Under the pieces are notes generated by a model. The model worked only from the letters and a program-made list of their open reading frames with translations. It was not told where the DNA came from and made no database searches. Position numbers and translations under genes: made by a program. From Aestuariimicrobium kwangyangense DSM 21549 (GTDB taxonomy: Bacteria > Actinomycetota > Actinomycetes > Propionibacteriales > Propionibacteriaceae), in the NCBI RefSeq assembly GCF_000421525.1, contig NZ_ATXE01000001.1, positions 1,178,001 through 1,242,000 on the forward strand: a DNA stretch of 64,000 nt, read 5' to 3'. This document shows positions 31,357-40,095 of this stretch, in pieces. Each line of letters opens with the position of its first letter. Position 1 is the first letter of the stretch.

Positions 31357-32469
31357 GTGTCGATGGAGAACGTGTGGCGTCGAGCCTCGCTCGCCGGTGT
31401 GGGTGTCGGTCTGACGGTTGCGGCCCTCGTCGTCCCCATGTCGCTGTCCGCCCATGCCGATCCCGACGCGGTCAAGACGGCACAGCAGAAGCTCGAGCAG
31501 ATCGAGTCGCAGGGTGCCCAGATGGCCGAGCAGTACTCCACCCTCGACGGTCGCCTGAAGCAGACCTCCGGCAGGGTTGCGACGCTCAATGCCGACCTCG
31601 TCGAGCAGAAGGCCAAGGTTTCCGCCCAGGTCGGTTCCATGGGTCAGCTGGCGCTGCTGCAGTACCAGGCCAACGGCATCGACCTCACCACCCGCCTGCT
31701 CGCGAGCCCCGATGACACGGCGTTCATCCGCAACTTGGCCACGGTGCAGAGCGTCACCACCCTGACCAACGACCGGGTGCAGGCCTACCAGGCCCAGCAG
31801 GCCAAGCTCCAGACCACCCAGCAGCAACTCATCGCGGCCAAGCAGCAACTGGTCGACGACAAGGCTGAGCAGGCCTCGCTCATCAAGCAGCAACAGCAGC
31901 GCGAGCAGCAGGCCCGCGAGGTGGTGGCCAAGCTGACCGCCCAGGAGCAGCAGCGCCTGGCCGCCGAACGCAAGGCCAAGGCCGAGGCCGAGGCACGTCG
32001 GGTGGCCCAACAGCAGGTCGCCACCGCGACCACGCGGTCAACGACCTCGCGTTCCACCACCTCGCGCTCCACGACCCGGGACCAGCCCCCGGCCGTCACC
32101 GTCCCCGCAGGCAGCTCGCGTGGCCAGGTGGCGGCGAACTTCGCGCTGTCGAAGGTGGGCGGCCCCTACGTCTACGGCGGAACCGGTCCCACGGGCTATG
32201 ACTGCTCCGGGCTCACCGGGGGCGCGTGGGCGGCGGCGGGGGTCTCCCTGCCGCGCACCTCACAGGGCCAGTGGGGGGTCGGGGTGCCCGTGAGCGTCTC
32301 CCAGTTGCAGCCCGGCGACCTCGTCTTCTACTACTCCGGTATCTCCCACGTGGGCATCTACATCGGTGGCGGCAAGATCGTCGACGCCGCCAACCCCCGT
32401 AGTGGCATCCGGGTCACCACGGTGACCGGCAACTACATGCCCTACATGGGTGCCCGCCGAGTCGGGTGA
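31357..32469 (+). CDS. NlpC/P60 peptidoglycan endopeptidase (RipA-like)
   Basis: A 370-residue secreted cell-wall hydrolase. A signal peptide (about residues 1-33) is followed by a long coiled coil to about residue 225 that usually keeps the enzyme inactive, a Thr/Ser/Arg linker with a 15-nt repeat, and the C-terminal NlpC/P60 domain. Catalytic Cys283 lies in YDCSGLTGGAW and His331 in ISHVGIYIGGG. It should cut between D-Glu and meso-DAP in the stem peptide. GTG 31357 is chosen because GGAAGG lies seven bases upstream; ATG 31363 is the alternative. Confidence 0.92.
   Translation: MSMENVWRRASLAGVGVGLTVAALVVPMSLSAHADPDAVKTAQQKLEQIESQGAQMAEQYSTLDGRLKQTSGRVATLNADLVEQKAKVSAQVGSMGQLALLQYQANGIDLTTRLLASPDDTAFIRNLATVQSVTTLTNDRVQAYQAQQAKLQTTQQQLIAAKQQLVDDKAEQASLIKQQQQREQQAREVVAKLTAQEQQRLAAERKAKAEAEARRVAQQQVATATTRSTTSRSTTSRSTTRDQPPAVTVPAGSSRGQVAANFALSKVGGPYVYGGTGPTGYDCSGLTGGAWAAAGVSLPRTSQGQWGVGVPVSVSQLQPGDLVFYYSGISHVGIYIGGGKIVDAANPRSGIRVTTVTGNYMPYMGARRVG
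32041..32076 (+). repeat. 15-nt repeat in the NlpC/P60 linker
   Basis: Two full 15-nt units (32041-32055 and 32056-32070) and a partial third, encoding T-T-S-R-S units between the coiled coil and catalytic domain. Confidence 0.7.
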
Positions 32470-32512
32470 GCAATCCTCTCCCATCCACTGGCGGAGAAAA
32501 CTGAATAGGCGT

Positions 32513-32518
32513 TAAGCT
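32513..32518 (+). promoter_or_regulatory. Candidate -10 box of the beta-glucosidase gene
   Basis: TAAGCT, with a predicted leader of about 75 bases; the ATG has a ribosome site (GAGGAGA). Confidence 0.35.
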
Positions 32519-32600
32519 TCTCGGGTGCGGGCACCGTGGCCCGCCCCGGAGCCGTCCACCACAGGGGAGCGGCCACCGTGCTGATCTCCGAGGAGACGCC

Positions 32601-34898
32601 ATGACCGACCTGCCCTACCGTGACCCCTCGCTGAGTGTCGAGGCACGAGTCGAAGACCTGCTGGCACGCCTGACCGTCGAGGAGAAGGCCGGGCAACTCA
32701 CCCAGTACTTCTACTTCGGGGCCTTCGAGGAGACCGCCAACGCTGCCCAGTCCGAGCAGCTCGAGACCGACGCTGACGCGATGCCCCTCGATGCCAGCCT
32801 CTTCTCCCAGCAACCCACACTCGTCGAGCAGGCATTGTCGGTGGGTGGCGCCGGTTCCCTCTTGTTCGTCAAGGATGCGGCCAACGCCAATCGGCTGCAG
32901 CGGATGGCCATCGACGGCAACCGCCACGGGATCCCCGTCATCTTCGGTTTCGACGTCATCCACGGCTTCCGCACCATCATGCCGGTGCCGATCGCGGTGG
33001 CAGCTTCCTGGGACCCCGAGGTCGCCGAGGCGGGCCAGTCGGTCGCGGCCCGTGAGGCGAGCGCCGTGGGCATCCGCTGGACCTTCGCCCCGATGCTCGA
33101 CATTGCGCGCGACCCGCGCTGGGGCCGCATCGTGGAGGGCGCCGGCGAGGACCCGGTGCTCGGCGCGGCCATGGCCGCTGCCCAGGTGCGCGGCTTCCAG
33201 GGCGACCTCGGTCCCGAGCGGATCGTGGCCGGGCCCAAACACTTCGCCGGGTACGGAGCCGCCCGTGGCGGCCGTGACTACGACGACTCCGACATCTCGG
33301 ACTCCGAACTGCGCAACGTCTACCTGCCGCCGTTCAAGGCCGCGGTCGAGGCAGGTGCTGGCAACATCATGTCGGCCTACATGGACCTCAACGGCACCCC
33401 CGCGGTCTCGAACTCCTGGCTCCTGACCGAGGTGCTGCGCGACGAGTGGGGCTTCGCCGGATTCGTGGTCTCCGACGCGAACGGCGTCCGTTCGCAGGAG
33501 ACCCAGCACCACGTGCCCGACCTGACGGAGGCGGCTGTCCGCGCCCTGAATGCTGGCAACGACATGGAGATGTGCATGTTCGACCCGGCGTTCGGCCGCA
33601 TCCCCGAGGCGGTCGAGGCCGGCCGGATCAGTGTGCAGACCCTGGACGAGTCCGTCCGGCGCGTGCTGCGGCTCAAGTTCGAACTGGGGCTCTTCGAGAA
33701 CCCCTATGTCGACGAGGATGCGGTGACCGCCACCCTCGACTCCGTGGCCCACCGAGAGGTCGCCCGCAGTGCCGCCGAGCGATCGGCGGTGCTGCTGAAG
33801 AACGACGACGCTGCCCTGCCGCTGTCGGCGGACGGGTTGTCGTCCATTGCCGTGATCGGCCAACTGGCCGACTCGGTCCGTGACACCGTGGGACCGTGGG
33901 TCTTCGACCAGGACAACGACGAGACCGTCACGATCCTGGCGGGTGTCCGCGCCTTGGTGGGGGAGGGAGTGAGGGTCGAGCACGCCAACGGTGCCAGCAT
34001 CCCGAACCGGCTCATCCCGTCGATGTTCGAGCGGATGGACAAGGTTCGCGCCAACACCCCCGAGGGCTACGACGACGACGCCGAGATCGAGCGGGCCGTC
34101 TCGCTGGCGGCGTCGGCCGATGTGGCGATCGTGGTGGTGGGCCAACGCCAGAACCAGATCGGCGAGGCTGCCTCGAGCTCGACCCTCGAGCTGGCCGGTC
34201 GCCAGACCGAACAGCTGCGACGCATCGCCGAGACCGGAACCCGACTGGTCGTCGTCTCGATGTCGGGTCGCCCCCTCGACCTGCGGGGCGTGCTCGAGGT
34301 CGCGCCGGCCGTGCTGCACGTGTGGTACCCCGGCACCCGGGGCGGTGAGGCCGTCGCCAACCTGCTGTTCGGACGAGTCTCCCCGGCCGGACGGCTGCCG
34401 TTCACGTGGCCACGCCACGTCGGGCAGGTGCCGATGGTGTTGAGCCACTACCGCACCTTCCAGCCCGAGTCCCAGGCGGCCCGGTACTGGGACGACGAGT
34501 CCACCCCCTTGTTCGGGTTCGGCCACGGGCTCAGCTATGCCTCCTTCGAGTACTCCGACCTCAGGGTCGAGCCCGCCAGCATCGCGGTGGGACAGTCCGC
34601 GCGGGTGAGGGTCGAGGTCACCAACACCTCCGATGTGGACGCCGACGAGGTCGTCCAGTTGTACATCCACCAGCGCTACGGCACCTCGACCCGCCCCATC
34701 CGGGAACTCAAGGGCTTCGAACGGGTGGCGATCCCTGCCGGGACCAGCACCACCGTCAGCTTCGACCTCGGCCCGGACCAGTTGCGTTACTGGTCGGGTG
34801 CGACCCGCGACTGGGTGCAGGATGCCACCACGATCGAGGTGCACGTCGGTGGCAGTTCCCGGACGGCGCTGGAGGGCGAACTCACGGTCACGGCGTGA
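32601..34898 (+). CDS. bglX: Beta-glucosidase, glycoside hydrolase family 3
   Basis: A 765-residue three-domain enzyme without a signal peptide, so it is probably cytosolic. The N-terminal TIM barrel ends in GFVVSDANGV, where Asp292 is the expected nucleophile; KHFAGYGAARGGRDY is the sugar-binding part. The second alpha/beta sandwich includes the LELAGRQTEQLRR region that usually supplies the acid/base. The C-terminal fibronectin type III-like domain begins at about residue 650. It probably releases glucose from beta-linked oligosaccharides. The glucokinase 29 bases downstream would phosphorylate the product, so the two look like a sugar-use module. Confidence 0.92.
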   Translation: MTDLPYRDPSLSVEARVEDLLARLTVEEKAGQLTQYFYFGAFEETANAAQSEQLETDADAMPLDASLFSQQPTLVEQALSVGGAGSLLFVKDAANANRLQRMAIDGNRHGIPVIFGFDVIHGFRTIMPVPIAVAASWDPEVAEAGQSVAAREASAVGIRWTFAPMLDIARDPRWGRIVEGAGEDPVLGAAMAAAQVRGFQGDLGPERIVAGPKHFAGYGAARGGRDYDDSDISDSELRNVYLPPFKAAVEAGAGNIMSAYMDLNGTPAVSNSWLLTEVLRDEWGFAGFVVSDANGVRSQETQHHVPDLTEAAVRALNAGNDMEMCMFDPAFGRIPEAVEAGRISVQTLDESVRRVLRLKFELGLFENPYVDEDAVTATLDSVAHREVARSAAERSAVLLKNDDAALPLSADGLSSIAVIGQLADSVRDTVGPWVFDQDNDETVTILAGVRALVGEGVRVEHANGASIPNRLIPSMFERMDKVRANTPEGYDDDAEIERAVSLAASADVAIVVVGQRQNQIGEAASSSTLELAGRQTEQLRRIAETGTRLVVVSMSGRPLDLRGVLEVAPAVLHVWYPGTRGGEAVANLLFGRVSPAGRLPFTWPRHVGQVPMVLSHYRTFQPESQAARYWDDESTPLFGFGHGLSYASFEYSDLRVEPASIAVGQSARVRVEVTNTSDVDADEVVQLYIHQRYGTSTRPIRELKGFERVAIPAGTSTTVSFDLGPDQLRYWSGATRDWVQDATTIEVHVGGSSRTALEGELTVTA

Positions 34899-34915
34899 GC
34901 ACCGTCGGCCTCGGC

Positions 34916-34921
34916 TAGGCT
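34916..34921 (+). promoter_or_regulatory. -10 box of the glucokinase gene (leaderless type)
   Basis: TAGGCT, six bases before GTG 34928, so the kinase can be transcribed independently of bglX. Confidence 0.5.
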
Positions 34922-34927
34922 CACTGC

Positions 34928-35986
34928 GTGCTCACGATCGGCATCGACATCGGTGGAACCAAGGTGGCGGCCGGTGTGGTCACCCCCGAAGGTGAGGTGC
35001 TGCGGCGCCTGCAGCGTCCCACGCCCTCGCGCAGCCCGGAGGCCGTCGAGGACGCGATCTGCGAGATCGTCAGTGACCTCAGCCGAGAGTTCCGCGTCGC
35101 CGCGGTCGGCATCGGCGCAGCCGGATGGGTCGACACCGACCAGGCCATCGTCCGTTTCTCGCCCCACCTCGCGTGGCGCAACGAACCCTTGCGCGACCGG
35201 ATCGCCTCTCGCGTCCAGGTGCCGGTGCTGGTCGACAACGACGCCAACGCCGCCGCCTGGGCCGAGTACCGTTTCGGGGCTGGCCGGTCGGCGCGTGTCA
35301 TGGTCTGCCTCACCCTGGGCACCGGCATCGGTGGGGCCATGGTCATGAACGGACGTCTCTTCCGCGGCCGCTACGGGATGGCGGGGGAGTTCGGCCACAT
35401 GAGTGTCGTGCCCGATGGGCACTGGTGCCCCTGTGGCAACCGGGGATGCTGGGAGCAGTACTCCTCGGGCAACGCGCTCGTGCGCGATGCGCGGGCCCTG
35501 ATCGAGGCCGGGTCCCCCCAGGCCGAGGGCCTGCTCGACCACGTCGAGGGGGGAGACCCGGCCCTGCTGACAGGTCCCGACGTCACCGAGGCAGCGATGG
35601 CCGGGCACCCGATGGCCGTCGAACTGATCGGTGACGTCGGCACCTGGCTCGGGCGTGGGCTGGCCAACCTCGCAGCCGCTGTCGACCCCGACCTGTTCGT
35701 GATCGGTGGCGGCGTCAGTGCGGCAGGCGACCTCCTGGTGGCGCCCGCCCGGGCCGCCTTCGAACGAACCCTGACCGGGCGTGGATATCGTCCGGTGGCC
35801 CAGGTCGCGCTGGCCCACTTCCGCAACGACGCCGGGCTGGTGGGAGCGGCCGACCTGGCCCGGCACTCGATCATCGAGCCTCCCGGCCCCGCACGTGGCT
35901 TCTGGCCACGTCGGCGCGGCCGTCCACGTTCCTCGCGGTTGCAGTTGCGCATCCGTGAACTGATGGAGCCACCACGCCGCGGATGA
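34928..35986 (+). CDS. glk: ROK-family glucokinase
   Basis: A 352-residue sugar kinase that makes glucose 6-phosphate with ATP. It opens with the phosphate-binding loop IGIDIGGTKVAAGVV, has the catalytic DNDANAAAWAE region, and the ROK zinc motif WCPCGNRGCWEQ preceded by GEFGHMSV. The last 40 residues are an unusual Arg/Pro-rich extension (FWPRRRGRPRSSR) not needed for the fold. Zinc-motif ROK proteins may also be repressors, but no DNA-binding N-terminus is present here. GTG start with a leaderless-type promoter. Confidence 0.92.
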   Translation: MLTIGIDIGGTKVAAGVVTPEGEVLRRLQRPTPSRSPEAVEDAICEIVSDLSREFRVAAVGIGAAGWVDTDQAIVRFSPHLAWRNEPLRDRIASRVQVPVLVDNDANAAAWAEYRFGAGRSARVMVCLTLGTGIGGAMVMNGRLFRGRYGMAGEFGHMSVVPDGHWCPCGNRGCWEQYSSGNALVRDARALIEAGSPQAEGLLDHVEGGDPALLTGPDVTEAAMAGHPMAVELIGDVGTWLGRGLANLAAAVDPDLFVIGGGVSAAGDLLVAPARAAFERTLTGRGYRPVAQVALAHFRNDAGLVGAADLARHSIIEPPGPARGFWPRRRGRPRSSRLQLRIRELMEPPRRG

Positions 35987-35993
35987 CCTCGCC

Positions 35994-36416
35994 TCAGAGG
36001 ACGGCGCCCGATCCGTCATCGGGATCGCGGGGTGGGCGCCGCATGGCGCGCACGAGGAGCCAGACCACACCGCCACCGGCGGCTGCGGGTGCCAGCCAGA
36101 CCAGGTTGGCGGGCAGGTTCACGACGAAGCCAGCCAGCAGGAGGCCGACCAGGCCAGCGGCCGACAGGATCACCGCGATCCGCACGTCGGCGGGCAGGGG
36201 TGCCGGTGCGCTGACCCTGCGGTAGTCGACATCGTCGTTCCCCGGCTCGTCCTCGACCGGCTCATACCTCACCGGGCCATGGCTTTCCGGATCCTGACCA
36301 ACTGGCCCACTCCGGTCGGGCGCCCGGGGCGCGTCCTTGGGTTCGCGCCATGCCTGTTCACCGAACTCCGTCGTGACGAGTTCGGCGAATCGGCGGTCGA
36401 CGTCGTCGGGATCCAC
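35994..36416 (-). CDS. Two-helix membrane protein, function unknown
   Basis: A 140-residue protein with an acidic cytosolic N-terminus (MDPDDVDRRFAELVTTEFG) and two adjacent transmembrane helices at about residues 80-100 and 105-125, then a basic-acidic tail. I recall similar proteins only as hypothetical actinobacterial membrane proteins. The GTG start has TACGGT six bases upstream. It converges on the glucokinase gene with seven bases between the stops, and is divergent from plsC. Confidence 0.7.
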   Translation of the reverse strand: MDPDDVDRRFAELVTTEFGEQAWREPKDAPRAPDRSGPVGQDPESHGPVRYEPVEDEPGNDDVDYRRVSAPAPLPADVRIAVILSAAGLVGLLLAGFVVNLPANLVWLAPAAAGGGVVWLLVRAMRRPPRDPDDGSGAVL

Positions 36417-36422
36417 GCCTCC

Positions 36423-36428
36423 ACCGTA
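36423..36428 (-). promoter_or_regulatory. -10 box of the two-helix protein gene (leaderless type)
   Basis: TACGGT on the minus strand, six bases before GTG 36416. Confidence 0.4.
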
Positions 36429-36561
36429 GGTCGCTCCGGCGCCGGATTCGAGGGCCGACGACCGATTTCGCCTCCCTCGCCGGCAGGCATGGGTGTCGTA
36501 GGGTGTCGGGAGGGCTCGCGCAGGCAGCGGCGAGTGGTGGCGGGAAGGGTGTTGTCAGGTC

Positions 36562-37308
36562 GTGTGGTACTGGTTCCTGAAATGGACGATCTTTCGTCCG
36601 GTCTGCGTCGTGGCGTTCCGGCCGTGGATCAAGGGGGACGAGAACATCCCCGAGGGCGGGGCGATCCTTGCCGGCAACCATCTCTCCGCGGGTGACACCT
36701 TCCTGCTGCCCGCGCTCATCCATCGTCGCCTGACCTTCCCGGCCAAGGCCGAACTGTTCGCCGGTGACCGGGGCGTGCGCTCCAAGGTGGTGGCGTGGTT
36801 CCTGAAGGCCGTCGGGCAGGTGCCGATGGATCGGTCAGGCGGTCGCGCCTCCGCCACTGGTCTGGGCCCGGTGACGCAGACCCTCAAGGACGGCGGACTC
36901 GTGGGCATCTTTCCCGAGGGCACCCGATCCGGCGACGGAAGACTGTACAAGGGGCGCACCGGCGTGGCCCGGCTGGCCCTCGACGGCGGGGTGCCGGTGC
37001 TCCCGGTCGGCTTCGTCAACACCGCCTTCACCCGGGGGTTGTTCGGCATCCCGGTGATGCGCCGTCCTGGTGTGATCATCGGCAAGCCCTTGGACTTCAG
37101 TGCCTTCGAGGGCCGCCAGGACGAACTGAAGGTGCTGCGCCACGTGACCGATGAGGTGATGGCCGCCATCCAGGAACTCACCGGTCAGGAGTACGCCGAC
37201 GTCTACGGCACCCGGGTGAAGTTCGGCGACCTCAAGGACGCCGACCTCACCCCCCACCTGAAGAGCCGGCCGGGGGACGACCGGCCCGCGCCCACCCCAC
37301 CTGCCTGA
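36562..37308 (+). CDS. plsC: 1-acyl-sn-glycerol-3-phosphate acyltransferase (PlsC family)
   Basis: A 248-residue membrane-associated acyltransferase for phosphatidic acid synthesis. Both key motifs are intact: NHLSAGD with His40 and Asp45 (the HX4D pair), and FPEGTRS at about residues 117-123. The N-terminal MWYWFLKWTIF is an amphipathic membrane contact. The GTG start at 36562 is the only sensible one before the motif. It begins a run of closely spaced genes: a second PlsC-like protein 15 bases on, then a sensor kinase and its regulator. Confidence 0.92.
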   Translation: MWYWFLKWTIFRPVCVVAFRPWIKGDENIPEGGAILAGNHLSAGDTFLLPALIHRRLTFPAKAELFAGDRGVRSKVVAWFLKAVGQVPMDRSGGRASATGLGPVTQTLKDGGLVGIFPEGTRSGDGRLYKGRTGVARLALDGGVPVLPVGFVNTAFTRGLFGIPVMRRPGVIIGKPLDFSAFEGRQDELKVLRHVTDEVMAAIQELTGQEYADVYGTRVKFGDLKDADLTPHLKSRPGDDRPAPTPPA

Positions 37309-37323
37309 GCCCGAGGACGCCGC

Positions 37324-38139
37324 ATGCCCCCCCGCCGCCCCACCTCCCTTCCCGCCGTCATGCGGATCGCCCGTCGTGCCGTTCACCGGACGCTCACCGT
37401 GGTCGGCGCTCCCGCAGTCAGCGAGTTCCGCGACCTGCAGGTCGAAGGGCTCGACAACGTCCCGGCCCATGGGTCGGCCCTGATCGCGTGCAACCACCGC
37501 TCGGCCCTCGACGCGGCCACGGTCCAGGCGGTGCTGGATCGCCCGGCGACGGTGGTCCTCCTGCAGGGGTTGTGGCCTTCGGCCGACGGGGACGAGTCCG
37601 TCCGCGTCCAGCACCGGGTCGCGGCCGGGGACCTGCTGCTCTGCTTCCCCGAGGTGCACCCGAGCCCCGACGGCCTCGTCCACCGTGGGCACATCGGTCT
37701 GGGCGCCCTGGTGCTCGACCATGACCTGCCCGTGATTCCCGCCGCGGTGGTCAACCACGGACGCTCCGTCAGGTTCGGTGCCCCGCTCGACTTCTCCCGG
37801 CACCAGGGACTGCCGCTGGCTCGCACCCTGGCTCGTTCGGTGACCGACGAGGTGATGGAACACATCGTCGAGCTCTCCGACCAGGGCTACAGCGATGCCA
37901 CCGCAGCCGGTGCCAGACAGCAGGCCCGACGTGAACGCCGCGAGCAGATCGCGGGCCGCCGGATCGCGGCAGCCGCTCGCAGACGGGCCGTCAAGGTGGC
38001 CGAGGTCACCCGCCGTGAGCAGCGCCACCTGGAGCGGTCCGACCTGGCCCGCCGCGCCGAGGAGGCCGAGATCGTCGCCCGCAGGCAGGCGGAGGAGGCG
38101 GCACGCCGCGACCGGCAACAGTTCGGTGAGGGGCGCTGA
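37324..38139 (+). CDS. Divergent PlsC-like acyltransferase with basic helical tail
   Basis: A 271-residue paralogue of the preceding gene product. The catalytic NHRSALD is present (His58, Asp63), but the substrate-phosphate motif FPEGTRS is replaced by FPEVHPSPDG at residues 108-117, so its acceptor may differ. The last 80 residues form a highly charged Arg/Glu-rich helix (for example RRERREQIAGRR), likely a coiled coil. Its TGA overlaps the ATG of the sensor-kinase gene by one base (TGATG), so the acyltransferase and the two-component system are translated together. Confidence 0.82.
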   Translation: MPPRRPTSLPAVMRIARRAVHRTLTVVGAPAVSEFRDLQVEGLDNVPAHGSALIACNHRSALDAATVQAVLDRPATVVLLQGLWPSADGDESVRVQHRVAAGDLLLCFPEVHPSPDGLVHRGHIGLGALVLDHDLPVIPAAVVNHGRSVRFGAPLDFSRHQGLPLARTLARSVTDEVMEHIVELSDQGYSDATAAGARQQARRERREQIAGRRIAAAARRRAVKVAEVTRREQRHLERSDLARRAEEAEIVARRQAEEAARRDRQQFGEGR

Positions 38140-39323
38140 TGGCGTGGCCGATCGCCAGACAACTCGCTCCCGAGCGGCATCTGCTGCGCCCGACCTTCAC
38201 GGTGCTCAACACCACCCGACTGCTGCTTGCCGTTCACGCAGTGGTGTTCAACGTGATGCGCTCGGACGCGATCAGACATCCCTGGCTGGTCGGTGGGGTG
38301 GGGCTGGTGATGCTGGGCTGGACCGGGATCACGTGGTGGACCAGCAGCCGCGAGTCCGAACCGCGGGGGTGGTTCAACTGCCTCGACCTCGCCGTCACGG
38401 TGGGACTCGTGCTGTCGTCGGAGCTGTTGTTGGGGCCCACCACCTACGAACGGGGCTACGTGCCCGTGACCGTCGACTGGCATGTCGCCGCACCTTTGGC
38501 CATCGCCGTCTCCCGCGGACCCCGGTGGGGACTCGCCTCGGCGGCACTGGTGGGTGCCTCGACCCTGGCCCTGGCACCCTCGTGGGAGCCCCGGGCCTGG
38601 TCGGGAGGATTCGCCGTCTGCATCATCGTCTGGGGCGTGGGTCAACTGGTCGAACTGGTGCGTGCGGCCATCCGTGAGCGTGACGCCACCGTGGCCCGGT
38701 CGACCGCCCTCGCCGAGCGTGACCGGGTGGCGCGCATCGTGCACGACGGTGCCCTGCAGGTGTTGTCAATGGTGGAGCGTGAGGGTCCGGCTCTCGGCCC
38801 CACCGGGCAACGCCTGTCACGGATGGCGCGCAATCAGGAGACCAGGCTGCGTGCGATCCTGCAGGACCGCACGGTCGACATCGTCGATGGCGACGAACCT
38901 GCCATGGTCGACCTGGTCGCACTGCTCGACGCGCAGTCCTCGGACCGGGTGACGGTGTCGACGATGGCAGGGCAGGTGATGATGCCCCGAGGGCGGGCCA
39001 GCGAGCTCATGGCAGCGGTCAGTCAGGCCCTCTACAACGCCCAGCGTCACGCCGGGGCGAACGCCCACGCCTGGGTGCTGGTCGAGGAACTCGAGGGCCG
39101 GGTGACGATCTCGGTGCGCGACAACGGCGTGGGGATGACTCCCGATGCCATCGCCACGGCTCTGGCATCAGACAGGATGGGTATGCGCGCCTCCATCAGG
39201 GGACGACTGGTCGACCTCGGCGGAACGGCAACCCTGCGCTCGGAACCCGGTCGTGGCGTGGAATGGGAGCTGTCGGCCCCCTTGGGCGACCCTGCCACCA
39301 GCGACATCGACTCGAGGAAGTGA
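38139..39323 (+). CDS. MacS-family sensor histidine kinase (DUF5931 sensor domain)
   Basis: A 394-residue membrane sensor. The first 180 residues contain about five hydrophobic helices and match the DUF5931 sensor domain of MacS-like kinases. The kinase part is of the HisKA_3/NarL type: phospho-acceptor His202 in RIVHDGALQVLSM, an N box in QALYNAQRHAG, and DNGVGM for ATP binding. It pairs with the LuxR-type regulator three bases downstream. The stimulus is unknown; linkage to two acyltransferases suggests a membrane or lipid signal. Confidence 0.9.
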   Translation: MAWPIARQLAPERHLLRPTFTVLNTTRLLLAVHAVVFNVMRSDAIRHPWLVGGVGLVMLGWTGITWWTSSRESEPRGWFNCLDLAVTVGLVLSSELLLGPTTYERGYVPVTVDWHVAAPLAIAVSRGPRWGLASAALVGASTLALAPSWEPRAWSGGFAVCIIVWGVGQLVELVRAAIRERDATVARSTALAERDRVARIVHDGALQVLSMVEREGPALGPTGQRLSRMARNQETRLRAILQDRTVDIVDGDEPAMVDLVALLDAQSSDRVTVSTMAGQVMMPRGRASELMAAVSQALYNAQRHAGANAHAWVLVEELEGRVTISVRDNGVGMTPDAIATALASDRMGMRASIRGRLVDLGGTATLRSEPGRGVEWELSAPLGDPATSDIDSRK

Positions 39324-39326
39324 CCC

Positions 39327-40001
39327 GTGCACCAGCCAGCCAGCGGCCGCCGCGTGATGTTGGTGGACGACCACCCCATGTGGATCGAAGCCCTGCGCGA
39401 TGACCTCACCCAGGAGGGTTTCGAGGTCGTCGCCGAGGCCCACACCGGTGAGGAGTGCCTGCGGCGCGCCCGGGCCACTCGTCCCGACGTGGTCGTCATG
39501 GACCTGCAGATCCCCGAACCCGACGGTGCCTCGTGCACCGAGATCCTGCTCAAGGAGTTCCCCGAACTGAGGATCCTGGTGCTGTCCGCCTCGGGGGAGC
39601 GGGACGACGTGCTGCGGGCCGTGAAGGCCGGAGCCCTCGGCTACCTGCTGAAGAACGCCTCGAAGGCCGAACTCCTCGACGGCGTCCGCCGCACGGCCGC
39701 AGGCGATGCGGTGTTCACCCCAGGACTGGCCGGGCTGGTGTTGGGCGAGTTCCGGCGGATGATGACCGTGGCCCACCTGCACAAGGAGGAGGGTCCGATC
39801 CTCACCTCCCGCGAGGTCGAGGTGCTGCGCCTGGTGGCCAAGGGTCTGGCCTACCGCGAGATCGCCGACGAACTGGTGGTCTCCCACCGCACCGTGCAGA
39901 ACCACGTGCAGAACGTGCTGCGCAAACTGCAGTTGCACAACCGGGTCGAGCTCACGCTCTACGCCATCGAGCAGGGCTACTCCGAGGGCCCTGTCAGCTG
40001 A
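39327..40001 (+). CDS. LuxR/NarL-family response regulator
   Basis: A 224-residue regulator paired with the MacS-like kinase. The receiver domain has the acidic pair DD at residues 14-15, the phospho-acceptor Asp59 in VVVMDLQIPEPDG, and the lysine in YLLKNASKAE. A LuxR-type helix-turn-helix fills the C-terminus, with LTSREVEVLRLVAKGLAYREIA and VSHRTVQNHVQNVLRKLQ. The GTG start follows the kinase stop within the same message. Confidence 0.93.
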   Translation: MHQPASGRRVMLVDDHPMWIEALRDDLTQEGFEVVAEAHTGEECLRRARATRPDVVVMDLQIPEPDGASCTEILLKEFPELRILVLSASGERDDVLRAVKAGALGYLLKNASKAELLDGVRRTAAGDAVFTPGLAGLVLGEFRRMMTVAHLHKEEGPILTSREVEVLRLVAKGLAYREIADELVVSHRTVQNHVQNVLRKLQLHNRVELTLYAIEQGYSEGPVS

Positions 40002-40082
40002 GCCGCCGCCACCGGCGGCACCGCTGTCCGGGCAGGGCTTCCGCCAGTCGGGAATTGGTGCGGCGCCCCTCCCGTGAGCGAC

Positions 40083-40088
40083 TAGCAT
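40083..40088 (+). promoter_or_regulatory. -10 box of aroG (leaderless type)
   Basis: TAGCAT, seven bases before ATG 40096. Confidence 0.5.
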
Positions 40089-40095
40089 CACGATC

